Assembly: GCA_947034885.2 (NCBI GenBank)
Contig: OX344756.2
Coordinates: 24,039,489 to 24,103,488, forward strand
Length of the DNA stretch: 64,000 bases
Source of the DNA: Thuidium tamariscinum
Lineage: Eukaryota > Streptophyta > Bryopsida > Hypnales > Thuidiaceae
Direction of reading: 5' to 3'
Part shown: piece by piece, positions 49,320 to 60,828 of the stretch
Layout: every line of letters starts with the position of its first letter
How positions within the stretch are numbered: position 1 is the first letter of the stretch
Notes under the pieces: generated by a model
What the model was told of the DNA's origin: nothing
Databases searched by the model: none
What the model saw: the letters and a program-made list of their open reading frames with translations, nothing else
Translations under genes and position numbers: made by a program

Positions 49320-49472
49320 CACTATAAGAAAGTGGGGGTACAAATGACATGTCCACAAGGATTACATCAACAACAATGACTACAAAATAATCATTTTGTA
49401 GTCATTTTGCAATCATTGTTGTTGGTGTAGTCATTGAAGACAAATCATTTATATCGTCATTTTCTTGTAGTG
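49320..49472. mobile_element. 153-bp palindromic CACTA-type MITE
   Basis: Ends are CACTATAAGAAA and its near complement TTTTCTTGTAGTG, the classic CACTA (En/Spm) terminus. They are flanked by a 3-bp direct repeat AAA (49317-49319 and 49473-49475), the duplication size of that superfamily. The interior is nearly palindromic around AAAATAATCATTTT. Confidence 0.8.
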
Positions 49473-49765
49473 AAATGGGCAAGGCCAAACTTGCAAATCT
49501 TAAGATTTCCTCCCACATTGTTTCACTTGCCCTCACAAGGTCATTCAATACAAATGGTCCAAATTAAGAAACAAAAGTTTTTAGTGGAACAAAAGGAGTA
49601 CAAATTTGTATAGGTGAATAATGAAAAAAAAACACTTTTTTTTCATTTTTTTTCACTGCCCTAAAAAGTGGCAGTTTTTCAAAATTTCTGCCCAAAATAT
49701 GCCTCCAACCTACAGGTAACGCCAAGCCTGGGGTCACCTATTATCACCAATTTGAAAATCCATAA

Positions 49766-49771
49766 TTTATT
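49766..49771 (-). terminator. Possible polyadenylation signal of the methyltransferase gene
   Basis: TTTATT on the + strand is AATAAA on the gene strand, about 270 bases after the stop codon at 50038-50040. The intervening stretch is less AT-rich than the outside, as expected for a 3' UTR. Confidence 0.4.
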
Positions 49772-50037
49772 CAGACAGAATCCAAAGAATAGATGGTATG
49801 ATGCAATAGAATCCACTTTCAAATGGCGAACAGACGCAACTGCAGTAAATTCAATAACGAGATGTTCATCCTACACCTGCACCCGCCTGCAAAACTACAA
49901 ATGTCGTAAATCGCACCTCCACGGTACCGTATAATGCGGATGAATAGCCATCTTTGACTAAAGGAGAGGATCTCTACACTAGCAATTCCAAATTCGAAAA
50001 TATTTCGGAATTGGGGTATTAGCATACCACAGGGAAT

Positions 50038-53000
50038 TTACAAAGAAGTATCAGGTCGCCAGAACCTCTTCTGCGCAATAAGGATCCTTGAGTCGCCCTC
50101 TGCAGACGAGAGGACAATATCCCAGTGCAGGGATTTCACAAGAGCTTCTACTTTGATCATCGTATCCGCACTGTCTCGGAAAATAGCCCACCCATCTGGC
50201 CTCAAAATGCGATCCATCTCCATAAGAACAGTTTCAGTTTTGCATCTGCACCATCCACAAATTAAAGATGTAAGAAAAATTACATTTAAAACACCTCTTA
50301 AAATTTGCACAATGAACATAGTAACCAGGATAATGATGAGCAGTAAAAGACGATACAGTGAAACATAATGCGTACCTCTTTGTGAGCGTGCTCAGCAAGT
50401 GATTACTGTGCATAAGGTCGTATGAACGAGGATAAGTGCTGTGGGGTTCGCACCAATCATGGTACATTCCTATTAATCCACGGTCAAAGATAATGGGCAG
50501 TGTGTCGGGTTCAGTAACTGGCACAATGTTCATCACCCACAGTGGGTAGCTCATCAGCGCAGCCGCAAGCCTGGATATTGAACATTGAAAAACGTAAGTA
50601 GTGCATTACAACATGTATGTATAACGTAGATGTAAAACAAATGGGTAATTGCAAGTGTCTATACCCCAAATAGATATGTATAGATTTGAAGTCTATTTCA
50701 ATGTAATCTTCAACACAATCCTTGGTATAGGATATTACTACTCCAACATCCAAGTGTAACAAATTGTAAACCTCGAACATGCCACTATTGCTTTCCATAC
50801 AATTCTCGTTTTCATGTGCACCGTAACTTTCTACATTTTCGAATCATGGCTGAGTCTCTCCTTGGTGTGACACAACAAGCATCAAAGTAAACATTCCCTT
50901 TGAGTTACCTGCTATAACCCCTTTTAAAATATTTCTTTAAAAAAAGAGTTGTGGAAGTGCGTACCCTCCATAACCAGCGTTCATATCCATCACCTTCCGG
51001 ACGGAGCTCCAATCAATATCTGACCCTTCAATGTAAGACTTCTTTACAGCAAGCTCCCAGTGAGCTGTGTCTGATTGAAAGGCCGTAGCAGCTGGTTCGC
51101 CTTTCTCAGTAGAATTCAACCAGGATGGCGTTGATTTCACACGGATGGGCCATTCCGCCGGCCAAGTGGTGGCTCGTGCACCTTCTCCCGTAGGAATCTT
51201 GTGCATGCACGCCTTCATAGGCACATACCTGCCCACAGAACACCCCACAAACATGTAGTTAGAGAAAGCATAACCCAGCTTGATGACCCCAGATATTGTG
51301 CCAAAGCAACCTCCATAAAAAATCCTTTAGGCAGTTCAATGAGAGATTGATGGAGAGTGTAATACCAAGCTGCATCTGGCTTGTCGTCCGATTCACAGAA
51401 TGGTGGAAGAGTATCCTCACGCTTGTCATAAAGAGTGTTATCACTTGGTTTCTGGAAAATGGCAACCCCAACTTTGGTATCCGGATCGGTTGACCTAATC
51501 AGCATTTTCCATTGCATTCTTTTCAGGAGGGCGGACGTCTCTGCATTTATTGGCCAACAACGATCAGTTCATGAAAACAATATGGTTTGGCGAATTGTAC
51601 AAAAAAAATGGTCCCACAATACTTACCCTGCTTCTGAGTACAACAAATACAAACAAAAATCAAAAGAATTGAGGTGAAGCAAAAAGCATTAAAATGTATG
51701 TAACTGCAGAATAACGGACCTTCCCAGATTTTCACATCCTCCTCATTATCCCAATACACAGGTGTTGCAGACCACACGAAGAATCCGCCTGGCCTTAAAA
51801 GTCGGTTCAACTCGAGCATAAGCATTCCACCTGTCACGAACTCCAGTCAGTAACAAAAATACGAAATGGTATGACAGTTTCCAAAGCTCAAAGAACACTT
51901 CAAAATACACATCACACCAAATTGGGCACATCCATTAGTCAACAAATGTTACAATATGAGATACTCTTCAGCATTTAATCTGCACAGAGTATCACATGAA
52001 AGAAATGACCAAGTAAGACTAGTAAATTACATACTAATAATCAGTATCCGAGACATATTGCAAATATGACGTGGCAGAGAAGAAAAATCACCTTCCTTCT
52101 CCCACGGAACACGACACCTGGCACAATGCACGACATCGTAAACATTGCTCGGAAAGACAAGGCGTTGCGTGCCCATCACACCAGAAATAGCGGGAATCCC
52201 TCTCTCCAATGCAAACTGAATTTGAGCTTCATGTTCGTCCTTTGGGGCCAACGACATGGTAAGCACATTCTTCTCAAACAGATACCCTCCAAAGCTGGCA
52301 ACGCCGCAGCCCACATCCAGAACAACTCGAACGTGATTTCCCCATGATATTTCAGGGACGACCTGAAATAAGAAAATGGGAAACAGGTTAAATCCACTTC
52401 TATATAAACCGTAAGCCTAAAGACGGAAGAATAACCTGCAACATTTACATTGCTGCAACCCTTACGAAGAACCCACTAAATAGTGCAACTTCAACACGCT
52501 ATGACATTCTCCAATCCAATGTCAACAGATCCTCAAATCATGAACTGCGGAAAACGCTGATACCTTCTGGATGTACTCAATGTAATGCAAGGCTCCACCT
52601 TCTGTCTTAAACTGTGTGCCACCACCTGGAAATATAAGCTTCTGCTTATCACCTGACACTTTAACCCAGTTCTGATCAGACTTATACGAAGCCAGTTCGG
52701 TATGAGGGACGTTGCTAAACCAAACCTGCAAAACGCCAAAGTAGAAACAAGAAATCTCAGGTCGCAATCCTCATTCAAATGGCGAAACCTTTCCAGAGGT
52801 CGTCTGGAACCGCAGATCTATAACAGTCTAGTTAGTAGACACTTGGCCAGTCGAATATCAAAAAATTGGTGCTCCACAACGATTACAACAAACATGATCG
52901 GTAACACCCTACGGTGGCGATCAGATCCAATCCTCCCACCAAATTTTAACCTTACCAATACTGATGCAATGTCATCAAATTATCAAGAATGCTGATATTG

Positions 53001-53728
53001 ACCAAAGCGTTGAGAGGAGTAGCATCCCATACCGCGTCTCTGCTGGCCGGCCACTTGACTGGCACTTTGTATCCCGCAGGCAAAGGCAGCAGACACTTCG
53101 GAAGCTCCTCCTCGGTCGGGCAATGCCTCTCCCTGTGCTCATAGTGCGCAGTCGTGGTGAGCTTCTTGACAGCATCCTTGTTGTCGAGGCAAGGAATGTA
53201 ATCTTGCGCGCCCTCAAAGCTGCACAGCTTCCACTCGGCCACCTCATCCACGGTTTCCCGCAACGCAGAAGTCTCCGTCGAGTCCCTTTCCTCGTTCGAT
53301 TCCTGCACCTGTGTCTCAAACTTCGTCGCATTCCGCCCCTCCGTCTCAGGCGTCAGCTCTGTAGTTGTCGTTGGCTCAGGGTCTTCCGTGGCAGGAGTCT
53401 CATCTGCTGGGGTCTCTTTCTCCGAGGTGTCTAGCACATCACTAGGAGTTTCCTCCGCAGGAGACTCTTTCTCCTTGACATCACTGGAAGTGTCGTCCGC
53501 AGGGGATTCTTTCTCCGTGTTGTCGGGGACTTCACTAGGGGTGCGGTCAGGAAGCTCCACGGGCCCTTCTGTGTTCCGAACCGACGCACCATCATCGGGA
53601 ATTGCAGCGGGGCTGCTCATCACCCACACCGCGACCAAGAGAGTCCCGACCAGCACGGAGCCTAAGATGATGAGGGTAGAGGAAGGACCCTGCCTGTCCC
53701 CAGGCCGGCTACCTCTGGGTATCGCCAT
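50038..53728 (-). CDS. Putative SAM-dependent methyltransferase, QUA2/PMT family (PMT24-27-like)
   Basis: Eight exons on the - strand, all GT-AG and phase-consistent: 53728-53033, 52725-52564, 52362-52092, 51830-51720, 51540-51366, 51228-50965, 50570-50376, 50245-50038; 693 residues. Plant proteins of this family (PF03141) sit in the Golgi as type II membrane proteins and are implicated in pectin methylation. A membrane anchor lies at residues about 18-37, after a short basic N-terminus. Next comes an acidic, Pro/Ser/Thr/Glu-rich stem (to about 160) with repeats of the [12 protein letters not shown] type. The catalytic part opens with [18 protein letters not shown] and has [16 protein letters not shown], a SAM motif [15 protein letters not shown] at about 300, [41 protein letters not shown] and a C-terminal RILRPDGW. 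The long repetitive stem points to the PMT24/25/26/27 branch. The gene looks intact. Confidence 0.92.
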
Positions 53729-53752
53729 TGGCGCCTACAATGCGCTCGCTCC

Positions 53753-54039
53753 CTGCACAAAAGCAGATCTAGCGATTCACTTCGCAAGTAACGACGGGAA
53801 ATGCTCAGCTGACAGGCTTCCAAATACTAAAGCGGACGATGAAACCGCATCTAGAGCACAAACACCTCCTACCATGCCCAACCCCAAGATGACACCCTCA
53901 TATGGCCGTCGATCGAGCAGAAGAGGACCGAATGCAACCTACAAGGCCAATTCAGCTCAAGCCTCGCATTCCAAATCCACTGAGACTGAGCTCGAATGCT
54001 ACTACCAAAAGAACAAAATGCTGAGAACAGAAAACTTAC
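53753..54039 (-). other. 5'-UTR intron of the methyltransferase gene
   Basis: On the gene strand a donor ATTG|GTAAGTTTTC lies at 54040/54039 and an acceptor TTTTGTGCAG ends at 53753, 24 bases before the ATG codon. The sequence from here to about 54330 is GC-rich and ends in a CpG-rich promoter-like stretch. Confidence 0.6.
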
Positions 54040-55507
54040 CAATCCAGTCCACCAACGGTGACAAATCGCCGGAAGAAGGCGTCTGAAAACGGATCCCGGC
54101 AGCCCAGCGGCGGGGCTTGCAACTGCAGGCAATCGCAGATCTGAGCGACTCACGCAAGACTGCGAGGCCCCGCCCGTGGACCGAACAGAAGGGAAGCGCA
54201 GATGAGCGGAACTCTTGCGGCTGGATCTGGGATCTGCGAAGAGGAGAGGAAGCGAGCGAGGCCTTAGTTACTCGGAGACCACGCGACCGACTCTTTCATC
54301 ATTCCCGCACCCCGCCCTAACTTCCCTCTGTCCCATCAATGTGGTCGGGTATCCGTCACGGTTATCAATAATTCGTCGGGTGCCGCGAATAATTCCAGGC
54401 TAGATCCAGCTCACGGGTCTCAACCGCGTATGGGAATCAGTGCACAGGTCAACTTGGCCTTCTCCGCTCAGGAGAGAATAAACACCCACCATTTTGTGCA
54501 ATGATTGGGGTATGCAAAGGTAGAGGGACCCATTCCCGACCAGGGACCCATACCCAACATGGAGAGGCTGGAACATATTTTCAACAGAAACTTGGAATGC
54601 ATTTTTTCCTCCATTTCAAGCCTGGGTCCAATAAGATCATGACTCATGTCCCAAATTAGTGACAATGAAAGTAAGAAGTAGTGAGCTCGCGGGAAAGTAC
54701 TTAGTTTATGACTGGAATTGGAAGATTTTAAACATCAGCTACTACTAGTATCATATAACTTTTTGGCTTCCAAAAACCATCGTAATGTCAATTTTGAGAA
54801 TAAAATTTCTGAAAAATGTATGATCTCTATATATCCTATCTTACTACTTGGCAAAAATTTCACTTGCTTTGTACTACTTACAATCTGCTTAAAAATCACT
54901 TAAGTGATTGACTATGGGTACTTCTACCTTATATATGGTAAGTGTCAGCAATCTCAGAACGGATTCAAGGTTTTTAGCCAAATGTTCATTTTTTAAAGAT
55001 TATATTTGAATTTACACTTAGGACATGAAAAAATTAAGTAGAAACCAAGCAAAATTTAGCTAGTTTTGGGATCTCGCTAAGCATAGGTCTTAGGAATGAC
55101 TTTGGTAGACTTGAAAAGCAAGAAGAATAACATTCATTAGAAAAAGCTGAGCCATTGTAATTTGATGCCGTTTTGACATTATAGACCATTTACGTTTCAT
55201 TTTTTCAATCACTTTGATACTGGATTGGCACAGAAGGTGGCACGAAATTATCTTTATAGCATTCCAATGGACAATAGTATCATGTCATGCAGTTCATGAT
55301 GGGCTAAGCAAACTTGAACAAGAAGAAAAATCAATGAAGCATTTGTTGGGAATGGTTCAACTATCTAATACCTTAGTAATCATCGAACGACAGACTAGTA
55401 ACTATGGAAATCATCTATTTTGATACATTGGTATAAGAAAAATTCAAAAGCACCTATTAGAAGTTAAAGTATTGTACAAAGAATAGGAATATCAAGGGGT
55501 TTGAAAA
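54040..55507. other. Methyltransferase leader/promoter, then AT-rich DNA
   Basis: 54040 to about 54450 is GC-rich and is the likely leader and promoter. Open frames on the + strand here are antisense to the gene and unsupported. From about 54670 on nothing is recognised. Confidence 0.45.
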
Positions 55508-55672
55508 ATTAAAGGGACTTTTCATAAAAAAAAACTATAGGTGTTTGAAGTATGATTTACAAACCTCAAACACTTCAATAACTATTGATGTACAACAAAT
55601 TGATGTACAACTATTGAGTAGATACTTATATAATGTGAGATGTGGATTAATTAGTGTAGGTCCCTTTAAAAA
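55508..55672 (+). repeat. ~165-bp MITE, copy 2 (undisturbed)
   Basis: It begins TTAAAGGGACTTTTC and ends GGTCCCTTTAA, so the terminal repeat is about 10 bp. AAAAAT occurs on both outer sides. Inside it reads AAACACTTCAATAACTATTG at about 55567-55586, the empty version of the site where another copy was hit by a TTAA element. Confidence 0.65.
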
Positions 55673-55679
55673 TACCTAT

Positions 55680-56636
55680 TTAACCCCTAAAGGAACAAAC
55701 TACATTTTTCGGCAACATCGCAATTTTGGGTAGCTCACTACAAATGGAGTTTATATTTATTTTTCTTTGAAATTTTCACACAACGTGTATCCAAGGAGTA
55801 GCTTTAAGGTTCAACAATTTTCATATCTTTTGAATACATGGTTCAAAAGTTATGGCATGATATTGCACTTTCTTTACTCGACAGGCAATCCAGGCAAGAA
55901 AAAAAACTTCTTTAAAAATGATGTTTTTAAGATCTTTTTTCTTGTAATTGGTTCATTAGATTTTTATCAAAGTGGAAAGCTTTGAATATTTTCATTTCAA
56001 TCAATGAGTCAAAAGTTACAAGGAGTTTTAGTTTAGAGTAGCTTGTGGCTAGTTATAGAATCTCCACATTATAAAAAAAAAGTTTGAAATCCATTGTTTA
56101 ATGCAATTTTTAATATTTTTGGAAAAAATCAAATGAGTAGGCATGGAAATTTTATTACAACACTTTAACCATTGGGATTGACATTTTTCAATTCCATAAA
56201 TTAATTGTTTATAATTTTGTATTTTAGTTCATTTTCTACTTCTTTCTACTCACTATTTTTTTCCTATATGTTGTACAAATTGGAATGATTTGAAATTTTT
56301 TGAGCACATAGACAACTTGCCTTTAAGGATGAATTCAAAGAGTTGCAACTAATTTGAACTTTTTTTCTTACAAATGTGACCTTCTGAAGTGAAGCTGCCC
56401 AAAATTTTGTAGTGGTAAAAAAAGGCTTTTTGTAGCTTCAAACACTAAAATCTTGCAATCTACATGGTGGAAAATTTTGAAATTTTTTCCTCATCCTTCA
56501 AGGAATCTTACTATAAGATCTAGTAATTTATATGTGTCAAAAAATAAATTTTTTCTCAAGTTTTGGTACATGTATTAGAAATGGCAGTTTTGAAGTGGTT
56601 TTAGTGAAAACATAGTCATTGTCCTTTAGGGGTTAA
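55680..56636 (+). mobile_element. TTAA/CCCCTAAAGG TIR element, best-preserved copy
   Basis: It starts TTAACCCCTAAAGGAAC and ends GTCCTTTAGGGGTTAA. It is 957 bp long, with TTAA at both extremes. Shared interior words with the other copies include GGGTAGCTCACTACAAATGG, CAAGGAGTAGCTTTAAGG and GTGAAAACATAGTCAT. No transposase-like ORF is present, so it is non-autonomous. Confidence 0.8.
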
Positions 56637-57691
56637 TATAGAAGATCTACTCTTTCTATTCCTAATTTCAAAGATGAATAGTTGCACTTTTGTCCTACAC
56701 AAGAAAATTCCTTGTCATTCATAACACACCAAATGTCTACCTTGATGTTTATGGATTAACTCCTCAAGGGCCAAGGGGACATAATGTGTCTTCTTCAAAT
56801 TTTCAATGGCAAGTCTTCAATAGGGTGAAACACATCTCAATATTTTGTAAACTAGGATCTTGTAGAGTAACAAGTTTACATATTTGTTGCATTGTGTGAT
56901 TTTTAAAATTTGAATATAAAAAGTATTTAAAATCTTTTATATATATAATGTTTTTTCAATGAAAGGAGTAGTAGAGATGGAAAAATATTTTCTTTGATAT
57001 TTTTGGCCTTTATAGTTTATTCTTTATAAACAAAGAAGATTTGAAGAATTCTTTTTCAAATTTTTATTTTTAACAACTTTCAAAATAAAGGTTCAATTTA
57101 GTGTGATTAAGAATACAAAATAATTAGAATAATTTCCAATTTTTTTGAAGAAGTTCCAAAAAATATTGTTGTTATTAAATTAAAAAAATTTATACATATC
57201 TAATTTTTTTAATTTTAGGATTTAACTTTGTCAATTTTGGCTTCCTAATCATTTTGTTTGAAAATGTATGCATATTTGAGGGATATTTGAATTTTTGAAT
57301 TTTAAAATAAGAAATACGACATTAGCCTTAGATTCTAAGACAACTTTTTTTTGGGGGGGTGATAAAAAAAGTATTATTCATCTTATTATAAAGCTTTTTC
57401 AGCAAAATTTGCGTTTTTTGCCTATAAAGTTGATCATCCATAATTGTTATAATTTAAAAATCCGAAGGTCAAAATTTTCTACAAATAATTTCATGTATTT
57501 TGTACAAAATAGTCTTCACTTTTATACAATTGAAATTATAAATTTCAAGCACATCTATGTGCAAAAAATATCAATGTAGCACAATTCATTAAAAAAACTT
57601 CATTGGGCCTTGAAGGGTTAATCCTTCATTAGCAAAGGGAACCAAAAGTGTCTTTACATAGTCTTGGAATCTAATTCAAAGTGCAGTTCTA
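56637..57691. other. AT-rich DNA with a short block shared with 46.85 kb
   Basis: 56640-56730 resembles 46850-46940. GGGCCTTGAAGGGTTAA at about 57605-57621 looks like an orphan TTAA-family end. A 69-codon frame at 56690-56899 is not supported as a gene. Confidence 0.4.
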
Positions 57692-58504
57692 AGGGTGATT
57701 GCAAGAAACACTTGTCCTATTTTGCATCACATATTACAGAAGTTGTTTCATTCCATAAGTATAGCAAAAGTAATGGAATGAATGTGAAATTTGGACTGAA
57801 GCTTCTTTTGGCATGGGACATTTTATTTTATTTTTTTAAATCTTTCAAAAATGATTAAGTAGGGGGTATTGAATTTTGAATGTTTGTTACAAATGTGATT
57901 TGGGTGGTTCTTTTTTTACTATTGAATACCTTTTTTTTAAGAGCTATGTTGTGGAATTTAGTGGCTAGCTTGTCTTATAGAAATACACCTTCATTGAAGA
58001 GGATTTCCAAAATCATGTTCAAAGTGTGATTTATATTCACCTAAAGTGTTCTATATGTAAGTTGAATTTATATCAAAGTAAAAATGTTTTTTAGCTCTTA
58101 GTTGGCAACAATGGTCACTTTCAAAATGAATTTTTTAAAGAAATTTTTTTATTTAAAAAAATAAAAATGTCAAAGTCTCATTTTCTAGCATAAATTGTAG
58201 CATGTGGCTCAAAATAACATTTCAAGGTACACAAAAAGAATCATTAATAAATTGAAGGCCCATAGTGCCTTCAATTTGTTAATGTAAATTTTGTTCTTAA
58301 GGCAAATTATGTATTGCCATCTATCCTTGCCATCCATCAATAAACATCACAAGTTGTTAAAATAGTAGATTTGAAATCCAATCAATCATCAAAATTTCAT
58401 ATTCTATGCCCTAATAGTATTGAAGGTGACTTATAGTACAAAAAGTACTAAAAAAATGAAAATCAAGAATGCAACAAATAGTACAAAAGTTTCTTGCAAT
58501 CACT
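57692..58504. mobile_element. Foldback element, third copy, worn right end
   Basis: The left end AGGGTGATTGCAAGAAACAC is identical over 20 bp to the copy in the LINE. The right end reads TTTCTTGCAATCACTT and has diverged. It is about 813 bp, AT-rich inside and non-coding. Confidence 0.65.
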
Positions 58505-59564
58505 TGAAGCTTTTGCATCCAATGTCCAAATTCAATAAAAACTTTTTGTCAAATATAAGCTCTATCCTCTTTTTTATATAGTAAAATTTTAGATCAATCC
58601 TAAATGTATTGATTTCTTGAAAACAATTCAAAATTCACAGTAGGTTCAAGTTGAGTTCACCAAACTGCATTTTGATGGCTACAACTTTGGAGGCTTGTGT
58701 CTTTTTCATGCAATGCTTGTTTTCAATAAATAAAAATTGGTTGGATTAAATTATTCTTGAAGCCTAATTATGAAGAAATTTTTTAATGTCAATCTAAGTT
58801 GTTCTAAATGTTTGGGAGCAATTCAAAGTTTAAAATCTAGTCACTTTTATATTACAATGAACTTTGGCAACCTATTTCTCCTTCATACAATGTCTTAGTA
58901 CAATGTTCATTTTCAATATAAATAAAGTTTGAAAAAGTTGCACATATTAGTCTAGTTTGTGTAAAATGAAGTTCTAAAATTTCATATCAGTCCAAAAAGT
59001 TATGAGTAACTAAGATGCATTTTAGTAGAAGGATGTTCAATTGTAGATGTATTTCTTATAATTTTTTTCAATGTTTTTTTTGACATTTCAAAACAATTCT
59101 ACAAACACAATGAGTCAATTGAATGATATTCTCTCACCAATGTGTTTGTATCTAGTTTTGAATCACTTCATATATAGTTTAAAGTTTTCCATCAGAGTTG
59201 TTTCGGAAATCAAATTTCACCTCCTAATTTTTTTTCTTGAAAAATTTCAGTTTTTTTTAAACACTAAAATATTATAATCTTGCAATCTATGCAACTAAAT
59301 GACGTCAATTTTGATTCTTTTCATCTACAACATACACACCACAAGATTGTACAATTAGAATTTACATATTTTAGTGGCATTTGTATTTATAACACTTGAA
59401 AAGCAAGGATGTTTTTAAACACAAAAAGGACTTAGGCATTCAAGAGTTAAGTCTCATGGAATTAGGTGGCTGATTCTATTTTCAATGCCTCTATTTACAA
59501 ATTAGACCTTATAAAGAATCAACATAATCTCTTCTTATGAAGGCGAGACCATTTGTCCCAACTA
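58505..59564. other. AT-rich DNA, partial TTAA-family sequence at the end
   Basis: About 59230-59455 resembles the right-hand part of the TTAA family (ACACTAAAATATTATAATCTTG, ending AGGCATTCAAGAGTTAA), without a left end. No gene is seen. Confidence 0.4.
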
Positions 59565-59640
59565 TAGCTTAATAGATTAGAACAAGTATTGTGTCAATGT
59601 CTGAGTTTGAATTTGTGACCAATTTACTTATGTGTAAAAT
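59565..59640 (+). repeat. tRNA-derived SINE-like sequence or decayed tRNA
   Basis: TAGCTTAATAGATTAGAAC (59565-59583) resembles a polymerase III A box. GAGTTTGAATTTGTG (about 59603) resembles a B box, at the right distance. Both have drifted from consensus. The sequence on either side does not fold as a whole tRNA, so a SINE head is more likely than a functional tRNA. Confidence 0.4.
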
Positions 59641-59764
59641 TCATAAGCCATTGAGCCAAGGCTAAAGGTGCCTCACTAGGACAAGATATCTTGGTTAGAA
59701 ACAAGACTTGACATTATCTAAAGTGATAGGTTGAATTATTTAAATTCTACACTAAAGAAGTGTA

Positions 59765-60828
59765 TTAAAAGGATCCATACTAATTAATTGACATTTTTCA
59801 TTAGAAAATATCTACTTTTGTGGTACATCAATAGTTATTAACCCCTAAAGGTTCAAAGACTGTCTTCACCAAAAACACACCAAAACTGCCATGTCTACTT
59901 CAAGCACCAAATTTTAAAAAAACAACATGTTTAGACACATGTAACCATAGGATCTTATAGTACACTTGTGTGAAAAGATGTGGGAAAAATTTCAGAATTT
60001 TCCACCATATAGATTGCAAGATATTAGCATTTGAATTGACAAAAACCCTTTTTTTGTCCCTGCAAAAAAGCGGGCAGCTACACTTCACAAGGTCACATTT
60101 CTATGAAAAAATGTCCAAAATGGTATTGCTTCTTTGGACTCATTCTTCACGGCAACTTGGCTATATGCTCAAAAAATTTCGCATCATTTGGAATTGTACA
60201 ACATATAGGAAAAAATTAATGAGTAGAAAGAAGTAGAGAGTGATTCAAAATACTAAATTGTTAAATTTTTATTTATAGAATAAAAAAATGTCAATCCCAA
60301 TGGATGTAATGTTGTGATAAACAATCAACATCCAAAATTTTAATTTTTTTTCAAAAATATTTAAAATTGAGGAAAATAAAGACTTTCAAGGTTTATTTTA
60401 GAGTAGAGAATCCATATCCGCCCGCAAACTAAATTTCTTTATAACTTTCATCTCATAAATCAAAATGGAGTGATTCAAATCTTTTTGCATATATGTACAT
60501 CTAGAAAATCAATTTCAAATTTCAAATTTTGAAAAAAAAGTTTTTATAAGAAATTTTTGGGCTGCCCACTAACCAATGAAAACATATCATGCAATAACTT
60601 TTTGACCATGTAGTCAAAAGTTATGAAAATTGTCAAGACTTAAAGCTACTCCTTGGGCACATGTTGTGTGAAAAATTCAATGAAAAAAAACACTCCATTT
60701 GTAGTGAGCTGCCTAAAATCACCATGTTGCCAAAAAATGCAGTTTGGTCCTTTAATTTAGGGGTTAAAGTTTCTAGAAGCTAAACATCATATTTTAAACA
60801 TTTTCGTACTCCATAACAAGTCCCTTTC
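59765..60828 (-). repeat. ~165-bp MITE, copy 3, split by a TTAA element
   Basis: Read on the - strand, AAAGGGACTTGTTATGGAG (from about 60828) leads to GAAAC at the right border of the TTAA element. TAACTATTGATGTAC then resumes past its left border and continues to GGATCCTTTTAA (about 59765). Together the two pieces match 55508-55672 in order. Confidence 0.65.
59838..60767 (-). mobile_element. TTAA/CCCCTAAAGG TIR element, full length, nested
   Basis: It starts TTAACCCCTAAAGG and ends TTTAGGGGTTAA, 930 bp, in reverse orientation to 55680-56636, which it matches along its length. A small internal duplication near the right end (CCTTTAATTTAGGGG) slightly alters that terminus. It is inserted in the short MITE described above. 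An 88-codon frame inside has no recognisable motif. Confidence 0.8.

Noticed and set aside
52964-54086. Long + strand frames opposite the methyltransferase first exon
   Set aside because: They are antisense shadows of a clearly conserved exon; their repeats mirror the acidic stem.
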